From CAZGSV01 sp964528605 (GTDB lineage: Bacteria > Armatimonadota > Zipacnadia > CAZGSV01), in the NCBI GenBank assembly GCA_964528605.1, contig CAZGSV010000031.1:1-28352 (forward strand): a stretch of DNA of 28,352 nt, given 5' to 3'. Shown here in pieces: positions 15,837-23,839 of this stretch. Under the pieces are notes generated by a model. The model was not told the DNA's origin and searched no databases. It saw only the letters and a list, made by a program, of their open reading frames with translations. Positions within the stretch are counted from its first letter, which is position 1, and the number at the start of each line of letters is the position of its first letter. A program made the translations under genes and the position numbers.

Positions 15837-18011
15837 ATGAGGCGAAATCGGGCGCGCCGCTTGCCTCTGCGGCCGGTGGGTTGCGCACTGGTGGGGTTGG
15901 CTTGTCTGCTGGCTACTGGGGCCATGGGATATGGGCAGGGCGACCCGGCGGGCTCCCACCCGCACATCTATAGCCTGTCCCGCACCTACGGACGGGCAGG
16001 GGACGTGCTCACCATCCGCGGCATAGACTTTGGGGCGACGGCGCCCACCAACGCGGGCACGGGAGTACTCTTCGACTACAGCCTCACGACGCACACGGGC
16101 ACCCAGGCGACGATCAACTCGTGGTCCCCGACGACAATCCAGTGCCAGGTGCCGGCAAGTTCGGTCTCTACCCCTCATAACGTGGGCGTGGTGACCGACA
16201 GCCACGTGACGCACGCGGGGCCCCCCCCCTCGCCGGACCCGGGCGCATCAGTGGAAACCCAGGGGACGCCCGGCATGCGCGACAATCTCGAGTTCACCTA
16301 CGAGGACGCAGCGGCGTTCCGGGTGACCTCGATAGTCGGCTTGTTGGACGTGGTGCCGGCGACCGGGTACGCGGCACCGAGCGCGGGATACTGCCATTGG
16401 GGCGACAAACTGGAACTCACGGTCACCATCAACTTCACACTGACCCTGGCTGACTTCGTCCAGTGGGACGCCGGCAACGTGGGCAAGCCGGTATCTCTGT
16501 ATCTGCGCGGGCCCAACCTTGACCCTCGCGCCGGCTACGAGGCCCGGTGGGAGGGGCGCCTGGATAAGTACCGCCTTTCCGTGGGCGGGGCGGAGAAGGA
16601 CTGGGCCCAGATCGTGTCCCTGAACGCGGTCTCGACGAGCAACCCGAATGAGTGGACTTGCATCCTGGTAGTGAGCAACAAGGCCTCCCTCGGCGCCACC
16701 AACTGCGTGCCGTTCGTCGTGCGCCCGTGGATGGGGTGGGACCTCAAGTGGGGCTGGAACGCTGCTACTCGAGACGACGTGCCCTTCACGCCGGGCGATT
16801 GGTCAATCGTCGGTGTCAAGTTCCCCGAGAGCCTCCACTACGTTGATTCCGGCGGCACCAGCCCTCCCCCTGCTCTAGACGGAGTCGTTACGACTTGGGG
16901 GCAGGGGCGAGTTGAACTGCCGACGCCGCTGACGGTCACGGTCTACCACCCGCTAGACTTGGAGGTCACGGCGGATCGGGAGACCAGTTGGGATAGGTTT
17001 GACGACCCGGCGGGCGGCCCCCCCTCGACCTTCAACGGTAACGACCGGCTGATCCCAAGCCTGCCTGCCAACGCCGTCCCGCGTGTCTGGTTCTCCATGC
17101 CCATCCCGGAAAAGCAAGGCGCGCCGCAGGCCACCGAGGGCGCATTGCCGGGCCGAGGCGTGAGGCTGTGGTGGGACGATCCCGTCCAGGACCCCGACCC
17201 CTGGTGTGGCTACGCCATGAAGATCGTGAACCAGTCGCGCCTGCCGCTTGTGGGAGGCGTTCGGCCGGAGAATCCAGGAGCGGTCGCGATGGAGGTGCCG
17301 GAGTTCAACCTGGTCCCTGTCTCCTTCCCCGCCGACGCGCGCTTCTATGCGAACTACCCGAAGCCCGACTTTCCGGTGATCCCGGCAGGTTCGATCACTG
17401 GGGAGGCATCGCCCAATGACGCCAGCGGCCCGACGGACCTCCGAGCCGAGCTGACCAGGCAGGGCCTGAGCCTGGTGGCGGAGCCGAGCACCCCGGACGG
17501 TACCGGCTGGGCGACGGTGAGGTATCTGACGTTGCAGGCCCCGATCAACCAGCCGAGCGTGGCGGCTCTGCCGCTGAGCCCGAGCGAGTTCCAGCCCGCC
17601 TACTACGCGACCACGGCAACCCTGGACCGTTGGACGGGGGCGGCCCTTGATCCGCAGCCCTCGCTCGGGGTCGCCGGTGACTACACGGCGCAAGAGGCGC
17701 GCCTCTACGACCCGTTCCTGGCGAAAGTCTTCGTGAACTCCGACGGCAGCCGCGACCCTCGCACGGGCGCGCTCACCGCCGACCTGGCGAATCTTGGCCC
17801 GCTCGCGGACCTGACCGCCGTTGACCTGGCGGGCGCTCCGGCGTCGGTACTGGGCTACTGGAATGTAAACTATGACGAGAACAACAGCGGCGATCCGTTC
17901 GGTTACCTCTACGAGGAAGCCTATCGGTCGTTCATCCTGGCGGTGAGCGTGCGGGAAGGCTGGGACGTGCGGCTGTACGGAATGGCCGGGTCCGCGCCCG
18001 GCGCGGGGTAG
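15837..18011 (+). CDS. Secreted IPT/TIG-domain protein of unknown function
   Basis: A 724-residue protein with a basic N-terminus and a hydrophobic signal segment (residues 10-32), likely cleaved near GYGQ. Residues 42-132 fit an IPT/TIG immunoglobulin-like fold: HIYSLSRTYGRAGDVLTIRG, IDFG, then WSPTTIQCQVP. The rest is Trp/Pro/Gly-rich and beta-looking, with no catalytic motif that I recognise. An Asn/Asp-rich stretch, NYDENNSGDPFG, lies near the C-terminus. There is no membrane anchor, LPxTG or PEP-CTERM signal. It begins 2 bases after the PilY1-position gene stops and is probably coupled to it, so an extracellular accessory or ligand-binding subunit of the pilus tip is inferred. A C9 tract lies at 16221-16229. 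Novel apart from the IPT fold. Confidence 0.75.
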   Translation: MRRNRARRLPLRPVGCALVGLACLLATGAMGYGQGDPAGSHPHIYSLSRTYGRAGDVLTIRGIDFGATAPTNAGTGVLFDYSLTTHTGTQATINSWSPTTIQCQVPASSVSTPHNVGVVTDSHVTHAGPPPSPDPGASVETQGTPGMRDNLEFTYEDAAAFRVTSIVGLLDVVPATGYAAPSAGYCHWGDKLELTVTINFTLTLADFVQWDAGNVGKPVSLYLRGPNLDPRAGYEARWEGRLDKYRLSVGGAEKDWAQIVSLNAVSTSNPNEWTCILVVSNKASLGATNCVPFVVRPWMGWDLKWGWNAATRDDVPFTPGDWSIVGVKFPESLHYVDSGGTSPPPALDGVVTTWGQGRVELPTPLTVTVYHPLDLEVTADRETSWDRFDDPAGGPPSTFNGNDRLIPSLPANAVPRVWFSMPIPEKQGAPQATEGALPGRGVRLWWDDPVQDPDPWCGYAMKIVNQSRLPLVGGVRPENPGAVAMEVPEFNLVPVSFPADARFYANYPKPDFPVIPAGSITGEASPNDASGPTDLRAELTRQGLSLVAEPSTPDGTGWATVRYLTLQAPINQPSVAALPLSPSEFQPAYYATTATLDRWTGAALDPQPSLGVAGDYTAQEARLYDPFLAKVFVNSDGSRDPRTGALTADLANLGPLADLTAVDLAGAPASVLGYWNVNYDENNSGDPFGYLYEEAYRSFILAVSVREGWDVRLYGMAGSAPGAG

Positions 18012-18018
18012 AAAGTAG

Positions 18019-18040
18019 GTGCAGCCAGGTGCGGCTGCAC
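18019..18040 (+). other. Intercistronic hairpin with a perfect 8-bp stem
   Basis: GTGCAGCC (18019-18026) and GGCTGCAC (18033-18040) pair perfectly around AGGTGC. It sits between the IPT protein stop and the GGGGTGA ribosome site of the next gene, with no T tract. It may set relative expression by processing or slow translation re-initiation; the function is inferred. Confidence 0.5.
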
Positions 18041-18054
18041 AGTGGGGTGATGCT

Positions 18055-20688
18055 ATGCGCCGTAGAGGCGTGAAGGTCGTGTGCGGGATTGTGGTCTTGA
18101 TCGTAGGGACGCTGTGGAGCGCCGCCTTGGCGTCCGCGCAAGGCCGCGCGCCCACCACCTGGGATTTCGGCGCCTGGGGGCATCGCGGCTGGAACCCGCT
18201 GGACATCACGCTGGGGTCCTATACCACGGTGCGGGGGCCTGATGGGGCCCCTAAGCCGCTGCCCCTAGCCAGCCTGAGCAACCAGGAATGCGGGCACGTC
18301 CGCCTGCTGGTCTCGGATCTGCACAGCGACGACGTGGACGACGACGACGGCAAGGAGTTCATCCCGCACCTGATGGTGTTGCCCTGGACCGTTGCTCGCA
18401 TCCCGCCCGTCCCGCCCTATGACACGCAGTATGACCCCGCGGGCATCTACATGCCTCCCGCGCCTCCCGGCGAGCCGGCCGGCGTGGCGAGCACCTTCTA
18501 CGCCAGCGATCACGCCACGGCGTTGCCGGCGAACGTATGGCTCTGGATTCCTCCGGGCACGCCCTTGGGCACGTACCACGGCCAGGCCATCGCTTACGAG
18601 AATCAGAACCCACTTGTCACCCCCCCGCAACTGGACCCAGGCGAGCCGACGTTGCCGAACCCGGTGACGTTGAAGGTCAAGGTTCGGGAGGAGAAGGTGC
18701 CGTACTACGCTTTCGACCAGGCCAGCGGCGAGCCGGACCGCGCGAATCCCGCCAACGTGGACACGAACGCGAGCGAGACCACGCCGACCATATTCCTGGA
18801 TTGGACGGGAGACCCCGTGGTTGACCCTGTGGTCCGCATCGCCTTCTCAACCAACCGGAACACCTCGGCGATGTACACGGAGGCGTGGGACCTGTACCTG
18901 AGTACGCTCGTCCACGACGACCTGGACGACCCGCCCGGAACGCGGCCATTCCTGAGCCCCTCGCCCGCGGTCATGGTGTCGCCCGCGCCCGACAGGCTGG
19001 CCACGATTACCGGGGTGCCGGATGCGAGCCTGCCGTTTCTCGTTGCCTACCAGAACGTCAACCCGTCGGTGTCGGGCCTGCCGGGCTACCGCTATCTGCT
19101 CTGGCAGATCAACACCGTGTGGAGCGACCAGACTCTCGCCGACTGGAGCCCGGGCGCACAAGCGGGGTTCTTCAGTTACTTGGCGTGGGTCTACGAGCCG
19201 GACACCTCCGGCTGGACGGACTTCTCGACGGTGTACGTCCTGCCCGAGGGCAACCCCGGCCAAGCGAAGAGCACCCCCAGGATGTTCGTGGACGGCGCGG
19301 CGAACAAATGGCTCTTCTACTACGCACAGGAGGGCCAACGGCGCGACCTGATGTACCTGGTTTTCGACGACGGGGCGGGGGAGTGGAGGGGGGGGCCCCT
19401 GTATCAGGTCGGGCGCGCGACGCCCATGGGTTCGTATTCGCGCGCCCTGGATTACGAGAAGGATCCCTGCGTCTTCGCGGACGAATGGTGGGACGCAGTC
19501 GATACCACGGTGATTGCTCCTGACCCCAACGACAACGGCCTTCCGACCGGGGACGGCGTTCCTGAGCTGGACAACGGCGTGCAGGCGGTGTGCAGTGTCC
19601 TGTTCTCGGGCTTCCTCTCGTATCCGGCGCCGACTTGGGTGACCGGACAGGCGATGGGCCAGGAGGATCTGTTCTTCACCCGCTACGATCCGGGCGTGCT
19701 CTTCAACCCGAGTTACTCACCCGCGAGCGATACCGGCCAGGTGCCTTTCCCGCGGCGCGAGGAGATGCTCGCGCCCCTCCAGGAGTTCACTTACCAGGAC
19801 GCCACTCTGGGCACGGCCTATCCCGTTTACCGTGCCTCCGGCCTGGACTGGACGATCACGGGCGGCCCGCTTGACGAGGCGGGCAATCCCGTCAACGTGC
19901 CGCAGATCGCCTTCGACTACGATGCGGTTGCGGGGGCGCCGTACGTCTTACCGGGCGCGCCCGGGTGGACGGTCAGCAGCGGGGGGCTTCTGACGGCACC
20001 CGACCCGCGGGACGGCACGGGGACCGCGCTGGTCACTGTAGACCCGGCCCTGGGCACCGTTACCTTCGACCAGAACTTCCCGGCGGACCCGGGTCGCCCG
20101 GTATGGGCGTGCTATCGCCCCAGGACACTGCGGCTGACGGACTCGCCACTCAACGACAACGCGCCCGTAGTCGTGCGCGACGTACTTCCACCGGTGCACC
20201 GTGACGGCACCCCGCCGCTCGAGGCGCCCGCGCGCACTCGCCTGGGTCTGTTCTGGCTCCGGCGGCACGGCGACGAGCAGCCGACGCTGTGGATGCGTAG
20301 CCTGTCTGCGTTCCGGGGCACTGGCACCTTCACCTATCTGGAGGACTTCGACTTCAACGGCTACCCGCTGCCCACTACGGTGCCTCATAATACGACTTAC
20401 AATGACGGGTACCAGGACGTGGCAGAGTCCCTGGTGCCGGCCGAGACCATAGTGAACGAGACCGCGCTGGCCGCCTTCCCCGAGCGCCACTGGGACTCCG
20501 CGCTCAAGGACTGGGACGGGCTGAAACGCTGGTGGCTCATCTGGAGCAGCAGCCGAGGGCTCGGCCAGGCAGCCGTCACCTTGCCTCCACAGGCGGACTG
20601 GGACCTCTATCTGGCTACGGTGTCCCCGCGTACCATGCCCACCTGGGCTGAGAAGGCCGGCGGCTGGGGCGACATGTACGAACCCTAG
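18055..20688 (+). CDS. Large secreted protein of unknown function
   Basis: An 877-residue protein with a Sec signal peptide (RRRGVK, hydrophobic core to about residue 25, cleavage at ASA|QG near 29). I do not recognise a family. Visible elements are an acidic patch SDDVDDDDGKEF (about residues 93-104) that may bind calcium; VWLWIPPGTPLGTYHG, like NEW3/Ig-type surface domains; repeated strands such as NKWLFYYAQEGQRRDLMYLVFDD that suggest a propeller; and a DPALGTVTFDQNF...V segment like those in the neighbouring pilins. GTG 18019 is in frame but lies in the upstream hairpin, so ATG 18055 with GGGGTGA four bases upstream is preferred. It ends 160 bases before pilM. Location at the end of the tip block suggests a cell-surface or filament-associated protein. 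Confidence 0.72.
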   Translation: MRRRGVKVVCGIVVLIVGTLWSAALASAQGRAPTTWDFGAWGHRGWNPLDITLGSYTTVRGPDGAPKPLPLASLSNQECGHVRLLVSDLHSDDVDDDDGKEFIPHLMVLPWTVARIPPVPPYDTQYDPAGIYMPPAPPGEPAGVASTFYASDHATALPANVWLWIPPGTPLGTYHGQAIAYENQNPLVTPPQLDPGEPTLPNPVTLKVKVREEKVPYYAFDQASGEPDRANPANVDTNASETTPTIFLDWTGDPVVDPVVRIAFSTNRNTSAMYTEAWDLYLSTLVHDDLDDPPGTRPFLSPSPAVMVSPAPDRLATITGVPDASLPFLVAYQNVNPSVSGLPGYRYLLWQINTVWSDQTLADWSPGAQAGFFSYLAWVYEPDTSGWTDFSTVYVLPEGNPGQAKSTPRMFVDGAANKWLFYYAQEGQRRDLMYLVFDDGAGEWRGGPLYQVGRATPMGSYSRALDYEKDPCVFADEWWDAVDTTVIAPDPNDNGLPTGDGVPELDNGVQAVCSVLFSGFLSYPAPTWVTGQAMGQEDLFFTRYDPGVLFNPSYSPASDTGQVPFPRREEMLAPLQEFTYQDATLGTAYPVYRASGLDWTITGGPLDEAGNPVNVPQIAFDYDAVAGAPYVLPGAPGWTVSSGGLLTAPDPRDGTGTALVTVDPALGTVTFDQNFPADPGRPVWACYRPRTLRLTDSPLNDNAPVVVRDVLPPVHRDGTPPLEAPARTRLGLFWLRRHGDEQPTLWMRSLSAFRGTGTFTYLEDFDFNGYPLPTTVPHNTTYNDGYQDVAESLVPAETIVNETALAAFPERHWDSALKDWDGLKRWWLIWSSSRGLGQAAVTLPPQADWDLYLATVSPRTMPTWAEKAGGWGDMYEP

Positions 20689-20736
20689 GCGCGGCTGGCG
20701 GCGGCAGTTGCAAACTCTGGTGGGAGAGAGTATTCT

Positions 20737-20760
20737 CCGGGCGCGGGAGGTCGCGCCCGG
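20737..20760 (+). terminator. Strong hairpin between the tip block and pilM, no T tract
   Basis: CCGGGCGCG (20737-20745) and CGCGCCCGG (20752-20760) form a perfect 9-bp GC stem with loop GGAGGT. The lack of a following T run makes intrinsic termination uncertain; a transcription pause, partial terminator or 3' end protection is possible. The loop itself is a Shine-Dalgarno-like sequence. Confidence 0.45.
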
Positions 20761-20776
20761 GATCGCGGAGCGGTGG

Positions 20777-20806
20777 TTGACGGCGACGGGGTACAGTGCA
20801 TAGACT
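20777..20806 (+). promoter_or_regulatory. Candidate promoter for pilMNO
   Basis: TTGACG (20777-20782, 5 of 6) and TAGACT (20801-20806, 4 of 6) are 18 bases apart, directly after the 9-bp hairpin and about 40 bases before the pilM start. Together they suggest that the assembly block has its own transcription start. Confidence 0.4.
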
Positions 20807-20848
20807 GGCTAGCGGTGAGCGAGGTCCAGGCCGGCTAGGTGGTGCCTG

Positions 20849-22162
20849 ATGATCGGGATTGACATAGGTTCCGTTACGCTTAAGGCGGTCGAACTGAGCC
20901 CGGGGCGGGATGGCTTCAGGCTGGACGCCGTGGCGGTGGTCCCCACGCCGGCGGACACCATCGCGCAGGGGGTCATCTACGAACCAGACCAGGTCGGCGC
21001 CGCTCTGGGCGAACTCCTGAAGGGCGCGGGATTCAAGGCGCGCAAGGCGGTCATCTCCGTGGGCGGGCAGACCTCGCTGGCGGTGCGCGTCATCGAACTG
21101 CCGAAGATGAAGGATGACGAGTTGCGGCGGGCGATCACTCTCGACCTGGACCGGCAGATCCCCTTCCCCGCGCAGGGCACGGTCCACGATTTCTGCAAGA
21201 TTCAGCCTGCGGATGCTCCCCCAGACGAGACGACGCAAGAGGTGCTGCTGGCGGTGGCGCAGGAGGAGTTGGTCAACGGCCATCTGGGCGCGCTGCGCAA
21301 GGCCGGGGTACAGCCGACGGCCATTGACATCGAGTGCCTGGCTTTGACGCGGGCCCTGGTCAATGCGGCCGGCAATGGTTACGGAAGGGGTACCGTGGCC
21401 CTGGTCAACATTGGGGCCTCGCTGACCGAGATCTCGATAGTCCATGACGGCCTCTTGCGTTTCGTTCGTTCCTTGGCCCTGGGCGGGGACAGTTTCACCA
21501 CGGCCATCGGCCAAGGTTTCATTGTTGAGTCCTCAGAGGCAGAGGACATCAAGCGCAGATGGGGCACGCTCCTGCTGGACGAGCCGGTGGGCCCGGCCTC
21601 GCCACCGTCGCCCCCGCGCGCGATGCCACAGCCAGCCGGTCCCTCGGCCATGCGCGACGAGGAGGAAGGGATTACCTCTCGAGCAGTGGATCTTGACCTG
21701 GACCTGGAGGAAGGCCTGCCGGGAATGGAGGCCAGGGGAGCGGGGCGGCTGCAACCGGAGGCGCATGTAGCGGAAGGGGCGCCTTCGGAGCAGGCGGAAG
21801 CAGCGCCCGCTGGGCCGGCCGGGGTGATGGAGGGGGCGGACGATGAGGAGCGGCGGCGGATGGTTTCCCAGGCGCTCATGTCCGTGGTGACCGACCTGGC
21901 GCGAGAGATTCGCAGCACTCTGGACTACTTCAGCACGCGCAAGGGTATGGAGGTCCAGCGCATAATCCTGTGCGGCGGGTCGGCGAAGGTGGAGAACCTC
22001 GCTCAGTTCATGTCGCGCGAGCTGAACGTGGAGACCGTGCTGGGGAGTCCGTTTCAGCGTTGCACACCGGCGTCGCCTGCCATGGAGGCGCAGTACCTGG
22101 CGGACATAGCGCCTATGATGGGCGTGGCCACCGGGCTGGCAATGCGGGACATGCTTGGGTAA
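20849..22162 (+). CDS. pilM: Type IV pilus assembly protein PilM, with a disordered insertion
   Basis: PilM is a cytoplasmic actin/FtsA-fold protein that binds the N-terminus of PilN and links the motor to the envelope complex. The 437 residues show GIDIGSVTLKAVEL (3-16, the phosphate-1 loop), the AVISVGG strand, IELPKMKDDELRRAI (82-96), FDxIP-like DRQIPF, VNIGASLTEI (phosphate-2, 186-195) and LCGGSAKVENL (374-384, adenosine site). Typical PilM is about 350 residues; the excess is a Pro/Ala/Glu-rich insert at about 243-335, with an acidic DLDLDLEEGL run, in the region before the last helices. ATG 20849 is the start; a stop lies just upstream near it. pilN follows after 12 bases, as in known pilMNOP operons. 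Confidence 0.94.
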   Translation: MIGIDIGSVTLKAVELSPGRDGFRLDAVAVVPTPADTIAQGVIYEPDQVGAALGELLKGAGFKARKAVISVGGQTSLAVRVIELPKMKDDELRRAITLDLDRQIPFPAQGTVHDFCKIQPADAPPDETTQEVLLAVAQEELVNGHLGALRKAGVQPTAIDIECLALTRALVNAAGNGYGRGTVALVNIGASLTEISIVHDGLLRFVRSLALGGDSFTTAIGQGFIVESSEAEDIKRRWGTLLLDEPVGPASPPSPPRAMPQPAGPSAMRDEEEGITSRAVDLDLDLEEGLPGMEARGAGRLQPEAHVAEGAPSEQAEAAPAGPAGVMEGADDEERRRMVSQALMSVVTDLAREIRSTLDYFSTRKGMEVQRIILCGGSAKVENLAQFMSRELNVETVLGSPFQRCTPASPAMEAQYLADIAPMMGVATGLAMRDMLG

Positions 22163-22174
22163 AGAGGACGAGCG

Positions 22175-22981
22175 ATGCTGCTTAAGATAGACCTGCTGCC
22201 CTCTTGGGTACGCGAGCGCAAGGCAATCCGAGCAGTCATCATCGGGGGAGCGCTCGTGCTGGCCGTTGTGGTGGTAGCCTGTGTGGGCTACGGCGGCGTG
22301 CTCAGCAAGAAGGTCAGCAACAGAAAAGATACCCTGGCCGCAAAGAAGGCCGAGGCGGACAAGGTCAGGCAACTGGAACAGGATCTGGCCAGGTTGGTGG
22401 AGCAGATTGGACCGATTCAGGGCAAGGTCGCCTTCTGCCGCCAAGTCGCGGATTCCGGCCGGCCCGTCGCCGACCGCATCCTGGCCATCCGCAAGTACAT
22501 CTGGAGCGACCTGCGGCTGTCCTCGTGGAGCATGAGCGGCGCCACCTGCTCCATGTCTGGAACGCTGGTTTTGCCCGATCCGGCGCGCGGCCTGGAGAGC
22601 GAGACCTGGGCGCGGCTGCTGCTGAACTTCAACCAGTGCCCGGAGTTCGTGCCCGGCTCGGTGCAACTCAGTGTGGGTGGATGGAGCGGCTGGAGCTTTC
22701 CTGGCTCGACCATCGCCGGCCCCACAGCGCCTGGGGGCGCCCTTACCAGTTTCACCTTGAGCGCCACGCTCAAGATGCCCCTGACAATGCCCACCTTCGG
22801 AGGCGGGGCCGGACCGGCAGCAAGGCCTGGCGGCGCGGCCATGGGCCCCGTGGGCGGTGCGCCGCGCGGGCCTGCAGGCGGGCCGGCTGCATTGGGTGGC
22901 GGAGCAGGGACGCCAGCCGGTGCGGCGCCGCCGGCCGGGGGCGGGGCACCGGGTGCGATGTCGCTCAGGATGGGTAAGTAG
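22175..22981 (+). CDS. pilN: Type IV pilus inner-membrane protein PilN
   Basis: PilN is a bitopic inner-membrane protein that binds PilM through its cytoplasmic tail and pairs with PilO in the periplasm. The N-terminus KIDLLPSWVRERK (residues 4-16) is the canonical PilM-binding IN/DLLP motif. One transmembrane helix (about 19-42), a coiled-coil stretch (45-80) and a ferredoxin-like periplasmic part ending near 203 follow. The last ~60 residues are Gly/Ala/Pro-rich (FGGGAGPAARPGG onward), which is not usual for PilN. A GAGG-type ribosome site precedes ATG 22175. It is between pilM and pilO with short gaps, so co-transcription is near certain. Confidence 0.93.
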   Translation: MLLKIDLLPSWVRERKAIRAVIIGGALVLAVVVVACVGYGGVLSKKVSNRKDTLAAKKAEADKVRQLEQDLARLVEQIGPIQGKVAFCRQVADSGRPVADRILAIRKYIWSDLRLSSWSMSGATCSMSGTLVLPDPARGLESETWARLLLNFNQCPEFVPGSVQLSVGGWSGWSFPGSTIAGPTAPGGALTSFTLSATLKMPLTMPTFGGGAGPAARPGGAAMGPVGGAPRGPAGGPAALGGGAGTPAGAAPPAGGGAPGAMSLRMGK

Positions 22982-22995
22982 GGGCAAGGAGAGCC

Positions 22996-23772
22996 ATGAG
23001 ACTTCGCTGGCCATACATAGCGGTCGGGTACGCCGTGCTGATTGCGGTGGTCATTGCCGGTTTCTACGCGGGTCAGTACCGGAAGAAGTGGGAGCAGATC
23101 CGCAAGCTGGACAAGGAGATCGCCACCGAGGAGAAGAAGATCGCCGAGAGACCCGACATCGAGAAGAAGATGCGGGATACGCGGGCGCAGTTGGCTCGCC
23201 TGAACGCCGAGTTCGAGGCGATCCGTCAGGCCAAGATGGCCCCGATCAATTTCGAGGACCCTCTCCTTGCCACTGTGGCCATCTGGTTTGAGCAGCGGGA
23301 GGACGTTGGGCCCGCGATACTCGAACTGTTCGTCAGAGCCGGCGTACTTCCCCAGTCCATCAACATACCGGCTCCGCCAATGGTGCCGGTGCCCGTGCAG
23401 CCGCAGGAGGTCCTCCACATACCCCCGGGAAGAATGACGGTGACCTTCACGGCCACGCTGGACCAGCTGCTCGACCTGCTGTATTCGTTCGGCGAAGCGA
23501 AGCGTCTGATAGCCACCGGGGACTCGATCGCCATGGCGCCTGTGGACCCGTCAGGAGGCCTGCTGCAGGTAACGCTGCCTATCGAGCTGACCACGTTCGC
23601 CAAAATGCCTAAGGGGGCACCCCAGGCGCTCGCGGCCGGCCCCGGTCCTGTGTTGGGCGGCGCAGCCGCTGGCCCAGGGGCGGCGCCCGGTTTGGGCGCT
23701 GGAGCGCCACCGGGGATCGGAGGAGCCGTAGGGAGCCGAGGCGGTGCCCGCAGGGGGGAAAAGTCGCAGTGA
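22996..23772 (+). CDS. pilO: Type IV pilus inner-membrane protein PilO
   Basis: PilO forms heterodimers with PilN and ties the inner membrane complex to PilP and the secretin. The 258-residue protein has one transmembrane helix (8-27), a charged coiled coil (about 30-78, many Lys/Glu) and a ferredoxin-like domain with FTATLDQLLDLLYSFGEAKRL (151-171) and LQVTLPIELTTFA (190-202). A Gly/Ala/Pro-rich tail (206-258) ends in basic residues. AAGGAG lies about 4 bases before ATG 22996. The gene order pilM-pilN-pilO supports the call. Confidence 0.92.
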   Translation: MRLRWPYIAVGYAVLIAVVIAGFYAGQYRKKWEQIRKLDKEIATEEKKIAERPDIEKKMRDTRAQLARLNAEFEAIRQAKMAPINFEDPLLATVAIWFEQREDVGPAILELFVRAGVLPQSINIPAPPMVPVPVQPQEVLHIPPGRMTVTFTATLDQLLDLLYSFGEAKRLIATGDSIAMAPVDPSGGLLQVTLPIELTTFAKMPKGAPQALAAGPGPVLGGAAAGPGAAPGLGAGAPPGIGGAVGSRGGARRGEKSQ

Positions 23773-23839
23773 CAGCATTCGGTCGGTGCGAAGGCCAGGC
23801 TGTGTGACAAGGGCTGAACCTAGGGTGGTGAGCGGCTAA

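Noticed and set aside
14413..15888. Long minus-strand open frame opposite the 1745-residue protein
   Set aside because: Composition is typical of an antisense shadow in GC-rich DNA, and there is no ribosome site or recognisable domain.
6244..16229. C8-C9 tracts in the PilW-like (6244-6251), PilY1-position (11620-11627) and IPT (16221-16229) genes as phase-variation switches, as in neisserial pilC
   Set aside because: Tracts of this length are expected by chance in DNA this GC-rich, and a G8 run also occurs inside aroC (27713-27720). Only read-level length variation would revive the idea.
18019..18054. In-frame GTG 18019 as the start of the 877-residue protein
   Set aside because: It would lie in the stem of the hairpin with no ribosome site, and it would add 12 residues ahead of a good signal peptide that starts at ATG 18055.
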